Shown piece by piece: positions 1 through 5,623 of a stretch of DNA of 8,319 nt (position 1 is the first letter of the stretch; the number at the start of each line of letters is the position of its first letter). The position numbers and the translations under genes were made by a program. The notes under the pieces are model-generated. The model saw only the letters and a program-made list of their open reading frames with translations, was not told the DNA's origin and made no database searches. Source of the DNA: Gemmatimonadota bacterium (GTDB taxonomy: Bacteria; Gemmatimonadota; Gemmatimonadetes; Palauibacterales; Palauibacteraceae). Location: the NCBI GenBank assembly GCA_030601615.1, contig JAUVTH010000058.1:1-8319 (forward strand). Direction: 5' to 3'.

Positions 1-1107
1 CGATCCCAGTCGCCCACCAGCCGTCAGAGAGAGCCACGAGAGGACTCGGTATCCGCCGTCGAGGTCGCCGTCGACGATTGGATACGTCGGCTCATCCCAC
101 AGCCTGCCGCCGGTCCTGAACCCACCGTTCTCAGCTTCTCCAGACAATCGGAAACCGCCGTTCGCCCCCTTCCGGACACTCTCCCCCTCCGAGCTCAACC
201 CGCTCGTGCCCGCGAAGGCCTCGGCCTGAAAGTGATCGCCGAGGTTTCCCCTGCCGCGGACGAACAGCTCGGTACGGTTCAGGTCTGCGGGAGAGTATAC
301 GTCCCGTTCCATGCTCTCGGTGACCCACTGCAATTCCAGGCCCGCGTCTCCACTTCCCGGAAGCCATTCCACCCTTCCCCAGAAGTTAAAATCGCTCGAC
401 GCGTGCTCGCCTCCCGTATCGAGCAGATCGATGGACGTGGCGAGGTTGAAGTTGTTCCCGACACCGTTGCTGAACACGAGTCGCAGGCGACTCAGACCCG
501 GATCTCCAGTACCGCCGGCGATCCGGGAATAGGCCGAGCGCTTTTCCCTCCTCAGGGTAGTGACTTCCGCGATCCATCCGTCGGCTCGACGCCGCACGCG
601 CACGCTCTCGACGCTGGCAAGCGCGATCCGGGTCAAGTCCACCTGGCCGGCGTCCAGGGTGGTGAGCTCCCGGCCGTCCACTGACACGGACAGGAAACCG
701 GGCCCCAGGGCTCCCTCGACGGCGTAGTGAGGACCGCCGAACCACGTCGTGCGAAGGGTAGTGAAGCCCGGCACGGCTTCGGAGAGAAGGTCCAGCAGAG
801 TCATCGCGTTCGAGTGGAGGATCTCCTGTCGGTCCCACTCGTAAGTGGACCAGGACCACCCTTCCGCGGGCGGCCTCATCTCTTCCGCGATCTGCTGGAA
901 CCGCTCTTCCCCGGTCGAATCGGCCAGCGTGCCGGTCAGCTCTCCCTCAAACTCAGCGACGAGGGTATCGGCGACGAGGGTATCGGCGACCGCCTCGGCG
1001 GGCGGTCGCACCGGCTCCTGACCGGAAAGGCCCGCCGCGTACCCCAGGCACAGCAGGAGCACCAACCCGACGACCTTAGGCGTCCGTGAGCCGATTCGTC
1101 CCTCCAT
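1..1107 (-). CDS. TonB-dependent receptor-like plug/beta-barrel protein, C-terminus beyond window
   Basis: I read this frame by hand: 369 codons from the ATG at 1107 to the left edge with no stop, so the gene is truncated by the window. Residues 1-29 form a signal peptide (R4, R8 and K11, then the hydrophobic run VVGLVLLLCLGYAAG). Residues 31-70 are an acidic linker containing the duplicated pentapeptide ADTLV (41-50). Residues about 95-190 resemble a TonB plug: SNAMTLLDLLSEAVPGF near 99-115, SVDGREL near 142-148 and DLTRIALASVESVRV near 158-171. After YSRIAGGTGD (193-202) the chain alternates polar and aromatic residues (FNFWGRVEW, LELQWV, LFVRGRG), as in outer-membrane beta strands. No TonB box is recognisable, so the substrate and even TonB dependence are unknown. 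The ATG lacks a good Shine-Dalgarno sequence but gives a sensible signal-peptide start. It follows icd by 55 bp across a strong hairpin. The outer-membrane role is inferred. Confidence 0.75.
   Translation of the reverse strand, partial: MEGRIGSRTPKVVGLVLLLCLGYAAGLSGQEPVRPPAEAVADTLVADTLVAEFEGELTGTLADSTGEERFQQIAEEMRPPAEGWSWSTYEWDRQEILHSNAMTLLDLLSEAVPGFTTLRTTWFGGPHYAVEGALGPGFLSVSVDGRELTTLDAGQVDLTRIALASVESVRVRRRADGWIAEVTTLRREKRSAYSRIAGGTGDPGLSRLRLVFSNGVGNNFNLATSIDLLDTGGEHASSDFNFWGRVEWLPGSGDAGLELQWVTESMERDVYSPADLNRTELFVRGRGNLGDHFQAEAFAGTSGLSSEGESVRKGANGGFRLSGEAENGGFRTGGRLWDEPTYPIVDGDLDGGYRVLSWLSLTAGGRLGS
958..987. repeat. Two tandem 15-bp units inside the receptor-like gene
   Basis: The unit gacgagggtatcggc occurs twice back to back and identically, at 958-972 and 973-987. 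On the minus strand each unit encodes ADTLV in the linker just after the signal peptide, so the duplication keeps the frame. It is a candidate length-variable site in the periplasmic N-terminal linker. Confidence 0.9.
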
Positions 1108-1122
1108 GCGTCGATTGGCCAG

Positions 1123-1150
1123 GCGGGGCCGGAGCTGCATCCGGCCCCGC
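1123..1150 (-). terminator. icd: 11-bp GC hairpin after icd
   Basis: gcggggccgga (1123-1133) and tccggccccgc (1140-1150) are perfect inverted repeats around a 6-nt loop. The hairpin sits 12 nt past the icd stop and 15 nt before the start codon of the receptor-like gene. It is very stable, but on the minus strand it is followed by ctggccaatcg, with no U-run. It may therefore be a Rho-assisted terminator, a 3'-end stabiliser of the icd message, or a structure limiting translation of the next gene. Confidence 0.6.
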
Positions 1151-1162
1151 GGTCGTGGGGAC

Positions 1163-2416
1163 TCAGCCCGCTCGCATGTTCTCGATGATCCGATCCCCGA
1201 ACTGGGACGTCTTGGCCAGGGTGGCTCCGTCCATCTGGCGTTCGAGATCGTACGTCACGTACTTCTGGCCGACGGCGCGCTCGATCCCGTCCAGGACCGC
1301 GCGAGCAGCTTCATCCCATTTCATGTACTCGAACATCATGACGCCAGACAGGATCAAGGACGTCGGGTTGACTTTGTCGAGCCCCGCGTACTTCGGCGCC
1401 GTGCCGTGCGTTGCCTCGAACAGTGCCATTCCGTCGCCGATATTCGCCCCCGGCGCCATACCCAGACCCCCGACCTGTGCCGCGCAAGCGTCCGACATGT
1501 AGTCGCCGTTCAGGTTCGGCAGCGCAAGGTAATCGTACTCGGACGGACGCAGCAGGATCTGCTGGAACATGGCGTCGGCGATCCGGTCCTTGATCACGAT
1601 CTTGCCTTCGGGCCGTTTGCCGTCATGGGCGCTCCACAGTTCCGTCTCGGTGATCGTCTGGTCCCCGAACTCATCCCGCGCCACTTCGTAGCCCCACTCC
1701 CGGAAGGCGCCTTCCGTGAACTTCATGATGTTACCCTTGTGGACCAGCGTCACGGATTCCCGCTCGTTCCGGATCGCTTCCTTGATGCACATCCGGACCA
1801 GCCGCTTCGTCCCGAATTCGGAGATAGGCTTGATCCCGATTCCGCTGTGCTCTCGCACCGAACATCCCATTTCGTCGTTCAGGAAGCTGCGCACCTTCTC
1901 CGCCTCGTCACTGCCCGCCTCCCACTCGATCCCCGAGTACACGTCTTCGGTGTTCTCCCGATAGATCACGACGTCCAGCTTCTCGGGTGCTTTGACGGGC
2001 GACGGCGTACCGCGAATCCAGCTACTGGGACGCACGCAGGCGTACAGATCCAGCTTCTGGCGAAGCGTCACGTTGAGTGACCGGATGCCCCCACCGACGG
2101 GCGTGGTAAGCGGTCCCTTGATCGCGACCGAAAAATCGCGGATCGCCTGCATGGTCTCCTCGGGAAGCCACTCGCCCGACAGCTCCAGCGCCTTTTCTCC
2201 GGCGTAGATTTCCATCCATTGGATCTGTCGATCGCCGCCGTACGCGGCCTCGACCGCTCCATCGAACACTCGGACAGCCGCCGCCCAGATGTCGGGCCCC
2301 ATCCCGTCGCCTTCGATGAAGGGGAGGATCGGGCGGTCCGGAACCTGATGGCCCTCGGTCGTGCTCGTTATGGGGTCGCCCCCGTCGGGCACCTTGGCAA
2401 AGCGGTATTCAGACAT
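1163..2416 (-). CDS. icd: Isocitrate dehydrogenase (NADP-dependent)
   Basis: This cytoplasmic TCA-cycle enzyme oxidatively decarboxylates isocitrate to 2-oxoglutarate, producing NADPH. The 417 aa match the length of the E. coli-type homodimeric enzyme. The isocitrate-binding serine, asparagine and arginines fall at S113, N115, R119, R129 and R153, the same numbers as in E. coli. The signature YRENTEDVYSGIE begins at Y152. The catalytic lysine lies in VHKGNIMKFTEG (K227), and metal-binding aspartates are D281, D305 and D309. Coenzyme choice is read from HGTAPKYAG (K342, Y343) and VTYDLER (Y389, R393), the NADP-type pattern. S113 is the residue phosphorylated by AceK in enterics; no aceK is visible here. 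The ATG at 2416 has only a weak purine-rich sequence upstream (gagagag). It lies 27 bp after gltA on the same strand, indicating co-transcription of two consecutive cycle steps (aconitase acts between them). Confidence 0.97.
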   Translation of the reverse strand: MSEYRFAKVPDGGDPITSTTEGHQVPDRPILPFIEGDGMGPDIWAAAVRVFDGAVEAAYGGDRQIQWMEIYAGEKALELSGEWLPEETMQAIRDFSVAIKGPLTTPVGGGIRSLNVTLRQKLDLYACVRPSSWIRGTPSPVKAPEKLDVVIYRENTEDVYSGIEWEAGSDEAEKVRSFLNDEMGCSVREHSGIGIKPISEFGTKRLVRMCIKEAIRNERESVTLVHKGNIMKFTEGAFREWGYEVARDEFGDQTITETELWSAHDGKRPEGKIVIKDRIADAMFQQILLRPSEYDYLALPNLNGDYMSDACAAQVGGLGMAPGANIGDGMALFEATHGTAPKYAGLDKVNPTSLILSGVMMFEYMKWDEAARAVLDGIERAVGQKYVTYDLERQMDGATLAKTSQFGDRIIENMRAG

Positions 2417-2443
2417 TCTCGCACTCTCTCAAGAAATAGGTGT

Positions 2444-3571
2444 TCAGCGTCGGTCGATGGGCACCCAGGGTCGATCCAGCTCACCCGTGTATTCCGCCCG
2501 CGGTCGAATGAGCCTGTTGTGCATATGCTGTTCCATCACGTGTGCGGCCCATCCGCCCGTGCGACCGATGGCGAAGAGGGGAGTAAACAGGTCGATCGGA
2601 AGACCCAGTGAGTAGTATACCGTGGCACAGTAAAAATCCACATTGCAGTGGAGGCCCTTGCGCTCCAGCATGAGGTCCTCGAGCACCCTCGACACATCGA
2701 ACCACCGGGCCTCTCCTGCCTCTCGGCTCAGGGCCTCCGACATCTGGCGCAGATGTGCGGCGCGCGGATCCTCGGCGCGATACACCCTATGGCCGAATCC
2801 CATGATCTTTTGCTTCTCGGCCAAGGCGCGGTCCAGGTACCCGGCTACCGCTTCCACGGAGCCTATTTCAAGCAGCATCTCCATCGCCTTCTCGTTTGCT
2901 CCACCGTGGAGTGGCCCCTTCAGGGCGGCGATGCCGGCGGTAATTGCGGAGTGCATGTCCGCCAGTGTCGAGGCCACGACACGTGCCGTGAAGGTCGACG
3001 CGTTCAGACCGTGCTCCAGGTAAAGAAGCAGCGACGTGTCCAGAGCCCTGACAGCCGTATCGGTCGGGATCTCTCCTCGAAGCATGTACAGGAAATTGGC
3101 GGCGTGAGACAATTCCCCATCGGGCTCGACCGGCTCGAGTCCGCGCCGCAGCCTGTCGAACGCTGCCACGATCGTCGGCATACGAGCGACAAGCCGACCC
3201 GCCTTTCGCAGATCAGCCTCATGGGAAATGTCTTCCGCTTCAGGGTCGACCTGACCCAGCGCCGACACCGCCGTGCGCAGCGCAGCCATCGGCACCGAGT
3301 CCGCGGGCAGTTCCCCGAGCACAGCCAGGCCCTCCGGCGGAAGCGACCGCTGGGCGGCCAGAGTTCCCTCGAACGCCGCCAGCTCCATGGCCGACGGCAA
3401 CGCGTCGTACCACAGGACGTAGACGGACTCGAGGTACGACGCATGACGCGCGAGCGCATTCACATCGTATCCTCGATACGAAAGACGACCGGCCTCGCCG
3501 TCGATGAAGCTCAGTGCCGACTCGGCGGCAACGACGCCGGCGAGTCCCTTCTTCTCCACATGATCGGTCAT
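2444..3571 (-). CDS. gltA: Citrate synthase
   Basis: It condenses acetyl-CoA with oxaloacetate to citrate, the entry step of the TCA cycle. From the ATG at 3571 the protein is 375 aa, typical of the short bacterial (CitZ-like) citrate synthases rather than the roughly 430-aa E. coli form. Active-site elements are EHGLNASTFTAR (H187), LKGPLHGGANE (H222), MGFGHRVYR (H261, R262), DPRA (R270) and NVDFYCA (D312). The open frame continues upstream to an ATG at 3646. I prefer 3571 because gaggga lies just upstream, MTDHVEKKGLAGV matches the family's usual N-terminus, and the extra 25 codons run through a hairpin. The family overlaps with 2-methylcitrate synthase; pairing with icd and the absence of propionate genes favour citrate. 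It is probably in one operon with icd, and possibly with the small gene upstream. Confidence 0.95.
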   Translation of the reverse strand: MTDHVEKKGLAGVVAAESALSFIDGEAGRLSYRGYDVNALARHASYLESVYVLWYDALPSAMELAAFEGTLAAQRSLPPEGLAVLGELPADSVPMAALRTAVSALGQVDPEAEDISHEADLRKAGRLVARMPTIVAAFDRLRRGLEPVEPDGELSHAANFLYMLRGEIPTDTAVRALDTSLLLYLEHGLNASTFTARVVASTLADMHSAITAGIAALKGPLHGGANEKAMEMLLEIGSVEAVAGYLDRALAEKQKIMGFGHRVYRAEDPRAAHLRQMSEALSREAGEARWFDVSRVLEDLMLERKGLHCNVDFYCATVYYSLGLPIDLFTPLFAIGRTGGWAAHVMEQHMHNRLIRPRAEYTGELDRPWVPIDRR

Positions 3572-3611
3572 GAGTCCCTCGGTCGATCGAGCGCTGCAGG
3601 CATGTCCACGC

Positions 3612-3653
3612 AAAAGGGGCGCAACGACCGATAAAACCGGTGTCACGCCCCTT
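3612..3653 (-). terminator. Two-part hairpin with short U-run ahead of gltA
   Basis: aaggggcg (3614-3621) and cgcccctt (3646-3653) pair perfectly, enclosing 24 nt that contain a second small stem (accg/cggt around a 7-nt loop). Read on the minus strand, the outer stem ends in CCCCTTTT and then GCG, giving a weak intrinsic-terminator shape about 40 nt before the preferred gltA start. It could end transcripts of the small upstream gene or attenuate read-through into gltA-icd. A second inverted repeat, gctcga/tcgagc (3654-3659 and 3666-3671), lies next to it on the upstream side. Confidence 0.45.
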
Positions 3654-3682
3654 GCTCGAGCCGTTTCGAGCGCTCCTGGATC

Positions 3683-3937
3683 CTAACGAATGGCCGGATC
3701 CGGCTCGGCGACAGTGAACCGGCTCACGAGGTCCTCCGTGCTGAGGCTCTCGAAGGAACCGGCCGGCATCCGAATGCGACGCTGCGGCTGTGCCGGGTCG
3801 GAGAAGCACACGAAGATCACCGATTCGTTCTCGGTGTCCTTGGGGCCGGTCCTGGCGGGGTCGGGCCAGAAGACGTCTCGCGAAGCGAGCCATGCCTTCC
3901 ACCGTCTGCCGCTGTCGTCCCGGAAGTGCTTTGTCAT
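3683..3937 (-). CDS. Small protein of unknown function upstream of gltA (84 aa)
   Basis: I do not recognise the family. The protein starts MTKHFRDDSGRRWKAW and is rich in charged and aromatic residues. It has no signal peptide, membrane segment or CxxC pair, so it is probably cytoplasmic. A tryptophan-rich first third (W14, W17, FWPD near 24-27) is followed by a hydrophobic strand (ESVIFVCFSD, about 39-48) and a basic-then-acidic tail. The ATG at 3937 is chosen over an in-frame ATG at 4021 because GAGGT lies at proper spacing (gaggtatgcATG) and because a good promoter at 3981-4009 lies between the two, which would leave the upstream ATG untranscribed. The leader from that promoter would be short, about 35-40 nt. 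Position and orientation ahead of gltA and icd suggest a shared operon, perhaps with partial termination. A role in TCA-cycle control is only a guess. Confidence 0.65.
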   Translation of the reverse strand: MTKHFRDDSGRRWKAWLASRDVFWPDPARTGPKDTENESVIFVCFSDPAQPQRRIRMPAGSFESLSTEDLVSRFTVAEPDPAIR

Positions 3938-3980
3938 GCATACCTCGAAGTTGGGTAAAACGAGAACTGCAGATCTAGTA

Positions 3981-4009
3981 AATATACCAATAATTGGTGG
4001 TCCTGTCCA
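3981..4009 (-). promoter_or_regulatory. Sigma70-type promoter for the small gene and gltA-icd
   Basis: On the minus strand, TGGACA (plus 4004-4009) and TATATT (plus 3981-3986) are separated by exactly 17 bp. Each hexamer differs from consensus at one base. The start of transcription would fall near 3974. The surrounding DNA is clearly more AT-rich than the flanking genes. Confidence 0.7.
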
Positions 4010-4011
4010 CC
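3986..4011. promoter_or_regulatory. Palindromes overlapping the promoter spacer and -35 (candidate operator)
   Basis: accaat-a-attggt (3986-3998) is a perfect 13-bp palindrome lying between the -10 and -35 hexamers. Overlapping it, ggtgg (3996-4000) and ccacc (4007-4011) form a second inverted repeat that covers the -35. A dimeric repressor bound here would block the promoter. No regulator gene is visible nearby and the motif is not one I can name. Confidence 0.4.
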
Positions 4012-4073
4012 GAACGATCAAGCGGTAGAATCTACATCACACTCACCGCATATCCTGTTATCTTATATCTGGT

Positions 4074-4079
4074 TACAAT
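4074..4079 (+). promoter_or_regulatory. Weak candidate -10 box for the DUF1028 gene
   Basis: TACAAT is the best -10-like hexamer on the plus strand in the divergent spacer, in an AT-rich stretch (ttatcttatatctggttacaat would span it). No convincing -35 sits 16-18 bp upstream. If real, the leader would be about 115-120 nt and would include the hairpin at 4100-4125. Confidence 0.25.
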
Positions 4080-4099
4080 GGTCACACATCCACGTTTCT

Positions 4100-4125
4100 G
4101 GAAGCCGGCAACGCTACCGGCTTCC
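4100..4125 (+). promoter_or_regulatory. 9-bp hairpin in the leader of the DUF1028 gene
   Basis: ggaagccgg (4100-4108) and ccggcttcc (4117-4125) pair perfectly around an 8-nt loop. No U-run follows on either strand and no gene ends just before it, so a classical terminator is unlikely. It ends about 78 nt before the start codon and could be a leader structure or a protein-binding site. Confidence 0.45.
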
Positions 4126-4203
4126 CTCGGGCGAGCCTCCGGTCTAGACTCTGCTCCTGGTCCCATGTCCTGTCGACCCTGAACCCTGTCGCGGAGGTCC
4201 GTC

Positions 4204-5226
4204 ATGACCGCCCTGAATCGCCTTGCCGCGATCGCCATCCCGGCACTCGTACTCACTGTCACCCCTCTGGCGGTTCCCCGTTCCGCCGCGGGGCAGGAGC
4301 AAGCTCGCCCGCTGCGTCCCGTGCATACGTATTCAATCGTGGCGCGTGACGCGGAAACGGGCGAGCTGGGTGTGGCCGTCCAGTCCCACTGGTTTTCGGT
4401 AGGCTCCTCGGTCGTCTGGGCAGGAAGCGGAGTGGGAGCCGTGGCGACGCAGTCGTTCATCGATCCGTCCTACGGCGCAAACGGTCTCATCCTGATGAGC
4501 GTCGGGAAGACAGCGTCCGAGACCCTGGCCGGGCTACTCGCGGCGGACGCGCACCCGGAGGTCCGGCAGGTGGGGATGGTAGACGCCAGCGGCGGCACCG
4601 CGGTGCACACAGGTAGCCTGGCCATCGCCGAGGCCTGTGACTACGAGGGCGACGGATTCACGGTTCAGGCCAACCTGATGCACCACCCCACCGTGTGCGA
4701 CGCGATGGTGCGGGCCTACACATCCGGTGGAGGCGACCTCGCCGAACGCCTCATGAGCGCCCTCGAGGCCGCCCAAGCTGAAGGTGGAGACATCCGGGGC
4801 CGGCAGTCGGCAGCTCTGCTCGTGGTGGCGGCTGAGCCATCGGGCCGCCCGTGGCAGGACCGGACGTACGACCTGCGAGTAGACGATCATGCTGAGCCCC
4901 TGATCGAGCTCCGTCGCCTTCTATCGGTGGCACGCGCATATCACCACATGAACGAAGGAGACGAACAGGTCACCCGGGGTAATATCGACGCCGCTGTCGA
5001 GGAATACGAGCGCGCCGAGGATCTTCTCCCCGGTGAATCAGAGCCCCTGTTCTGGCATGCGGTTACGCTCGCCGGCGTCGGGAGGGTCGAAGAGTCGCTG
5101 CCACTGTTCGCCGAGGCGTACCGCCTGCGGCCCGAATGGAGAGAGCTGGTACCGCGGCTTGTGCCGGCTCAGCTGCTTCCGGACGACGACGAGATGCTGA
5201 AAAAGATCGTTACGGCCGGCGAGTGA
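4204..5226 (+). CDS. Secreted DUF1028 (predicted Ntn-hydrolase-like) protein with TPR-like C-terminus
   Basis: The 340-aa protein starts at an ATG with a clear GGAGG (4193-4197) 6 nt upstream. Residues 1-30 form a signal peptide (R6, hydrophobic 8-22, RSAAGQ cleavage region), so it acts in the periplasm or outside. Residues about 41-235 match the DUF1028 family: HTYSIVARDAETGELGVAVQS at 41-61, GVGAVATQSF near 76-85, DIRGRQSAALLVVA near 196-209 and DLRVDDHAEPLIELRRL near 223-239. From about 242 to 315, AYHHMNEGDEQVTRGNIDAAVEEYERA and LFWHAVTLAGVGRVEESLPLFAEAYRLRP are TPR-like helix pairs, often seen fused to this domain. The family is predicted to belong to the N-terminal-nucleophile hydrolases. 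Cytoplasmic relatives often begin Met-Thr-Phe-Ser; the equivalent T42 here is internal, so extra processing would be needed to expose it. The substrate is unknown. It is divergent from the small gene/gltA/icd cluster. Confidence 0.88.
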   Translation: MTALNRLAAIAIPALVLTVTPLAVPRSAAGQEQARPLRPVHTYSIVARDAETGELGVAVQSHWFSVGSSVVWAGSGVGAVATQSFIDPSYGANGLILMSVGKTASETLAGLLAADAHPEVRQVGMVDASGGTAVHTGSLAIAEACDYEGDGFTVQANLMHHPTVCDAMVRAYTSGGGDLAERLMSALEAAQAEGGDIRGRQSAALLVVAAEPSGRPWQDRTYDLRVDDHAEPLIELRRLLSVARAYHHMNEGDEQVTRGNIDAAVEEYERAEDLLPGESEPLFWHAVTLAGVGRVEESLPLFAEAYRLRPEWRELVPRLVPAQLLPDDDEMLKKIVTAGE

Positions 5227-5251
5227 TACGTGTCGCCCGTGCGCGCGACCG

Positions 5252-5365
5252 TCAGTCCTGCTCCCCGGAAGTGTGGTCCAACTCGGGCAGTCGCAGGAAG
5301 AAAGCGATCGTAGCTCCGATTCCGGCAACCAGTACGGCCAGAATCGCGGTTACCATAATATACAT
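5252..5365 (-). CDS. Tentative 37-aa single-pass membrane peptide
   Basis: The frame encodes MYIMVTAILAVLVAGIGATI followed by AFFLRLPELDHTSGEQD, then a stop. One hydrophobic helix spans about residues 4-24, with an arginine at 25 and a polar, acidic tail, as in small inner-membrane peptides. The start is uncertain: ATG at 5365, or an in-frame ATG at 5356 (residue 4). No strong Shine-Dalgarno sequence is visible; ggatcc precedes the ATG. A candidate promoter at 5430-5458 points into it. It is convergent with the DUF1028 gene, 25 bp away. The frame continues upstream for many codons into antisense of rocD, which I regard as accidental. No family is recognised. Confidence 0.42.
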   Translation of the reverse strand: MYIMVTAILAVLVAGIGATIAFFLRLPELDHTSGEQD

Positions 5366-5623
5366 GGATCCAACCCGGGTTCGGTTCAGAGCACCCGCGC
5401 ATCGTCGTCGAGGCGGCGGTCGGCGCACGAGTATGGAGGGCGCCGGGCTCGCTGTCCAGAGCCGCCCTGGGTTTCGCAGCGATCCGGCAAGGAATCTCGC
5501 GCCATGAAACCGGGCTGCGTTGCCCGGTGACCGCGAACCGGATAACCTCTGCGCGATGGCGCCCGACCGTCGGAACCGGACCGGGATACTGCACACAACG
5601 CAAGCACGGCCAAGGAGATTCTG
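5366..5623. other. Spacer between the mini-gene and rocD
   Basis: No convincing gene is seen here apart from the leader regions of the two flanking genes. It holds a 10-bp palindrome aacccgggtt (5372-5381) just upstream of the mini-gene start, an inverted repeat accgggc/gcccggt (5509-5515 and 5522-5528), and two copies of gaaccgga (5535-5542 and 5573-5580). A poor plus-strand promoter pair for rocD, TTGCCC (5520-5525) with ATAACC (5542-5547) and a 16-bp spacer, is possible but weak. Confidence 0.4.
5430..5458 (-). promoter_or_regulatory. Candidate promoter for the 37-aa membrane peptide
   Basis: On the minus strand TGGACA (plus 5453-5458) and CATACT (plus 5430-5435) are 17 bp apart. The -35 has one mismatch and the -10 two. 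The -35 is the same hexamer as in the promoter at 3981-4009. The spacer is GC-rich, which weakens the call. The leader would be about 55-60 nt. Confidence 0.33.

Noticed and set aside
232..684. 150-codon plus-strand frame at the left edge, with a 157-codon minus-strand frame at 386-859
   Set aside because: Both overlap the receptor-like frame, which has a signal peptide, plug motifs and barrel-like strands. These two show none of that.
1106..2080. 324-codon open frame on the plus strand opposite icd
   Set aside because: It lies fully antisense to a well-conserved icd, shows no family motif and is rich in Arg/His/Pro, as expected from reading GC-rich coding DNA backwards.
2648..3634. 328-codon open frame on the plus strand opposite gltA
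   Set aside because: It is antisense to citrate synthase, with no recognisable domain or ribosome binding site; a by-product of GC-rich codon usage.
3572..3646. Longer citrate synthase start at the ATG at 3646
   Set aside because: It would add 25 codons translated through the hairpin arm at 3646-3653, with no Shine-Dalgarno support. The ATG at 3571 has gaggga upstream and gives the usual N-terminus.
3938..4021. Longer start of the small unknown gene at the ATG at 4021
   Set aside because: It lies upstream of the likely promoter and transcription start, and the extra residues would encode promoter DNA.
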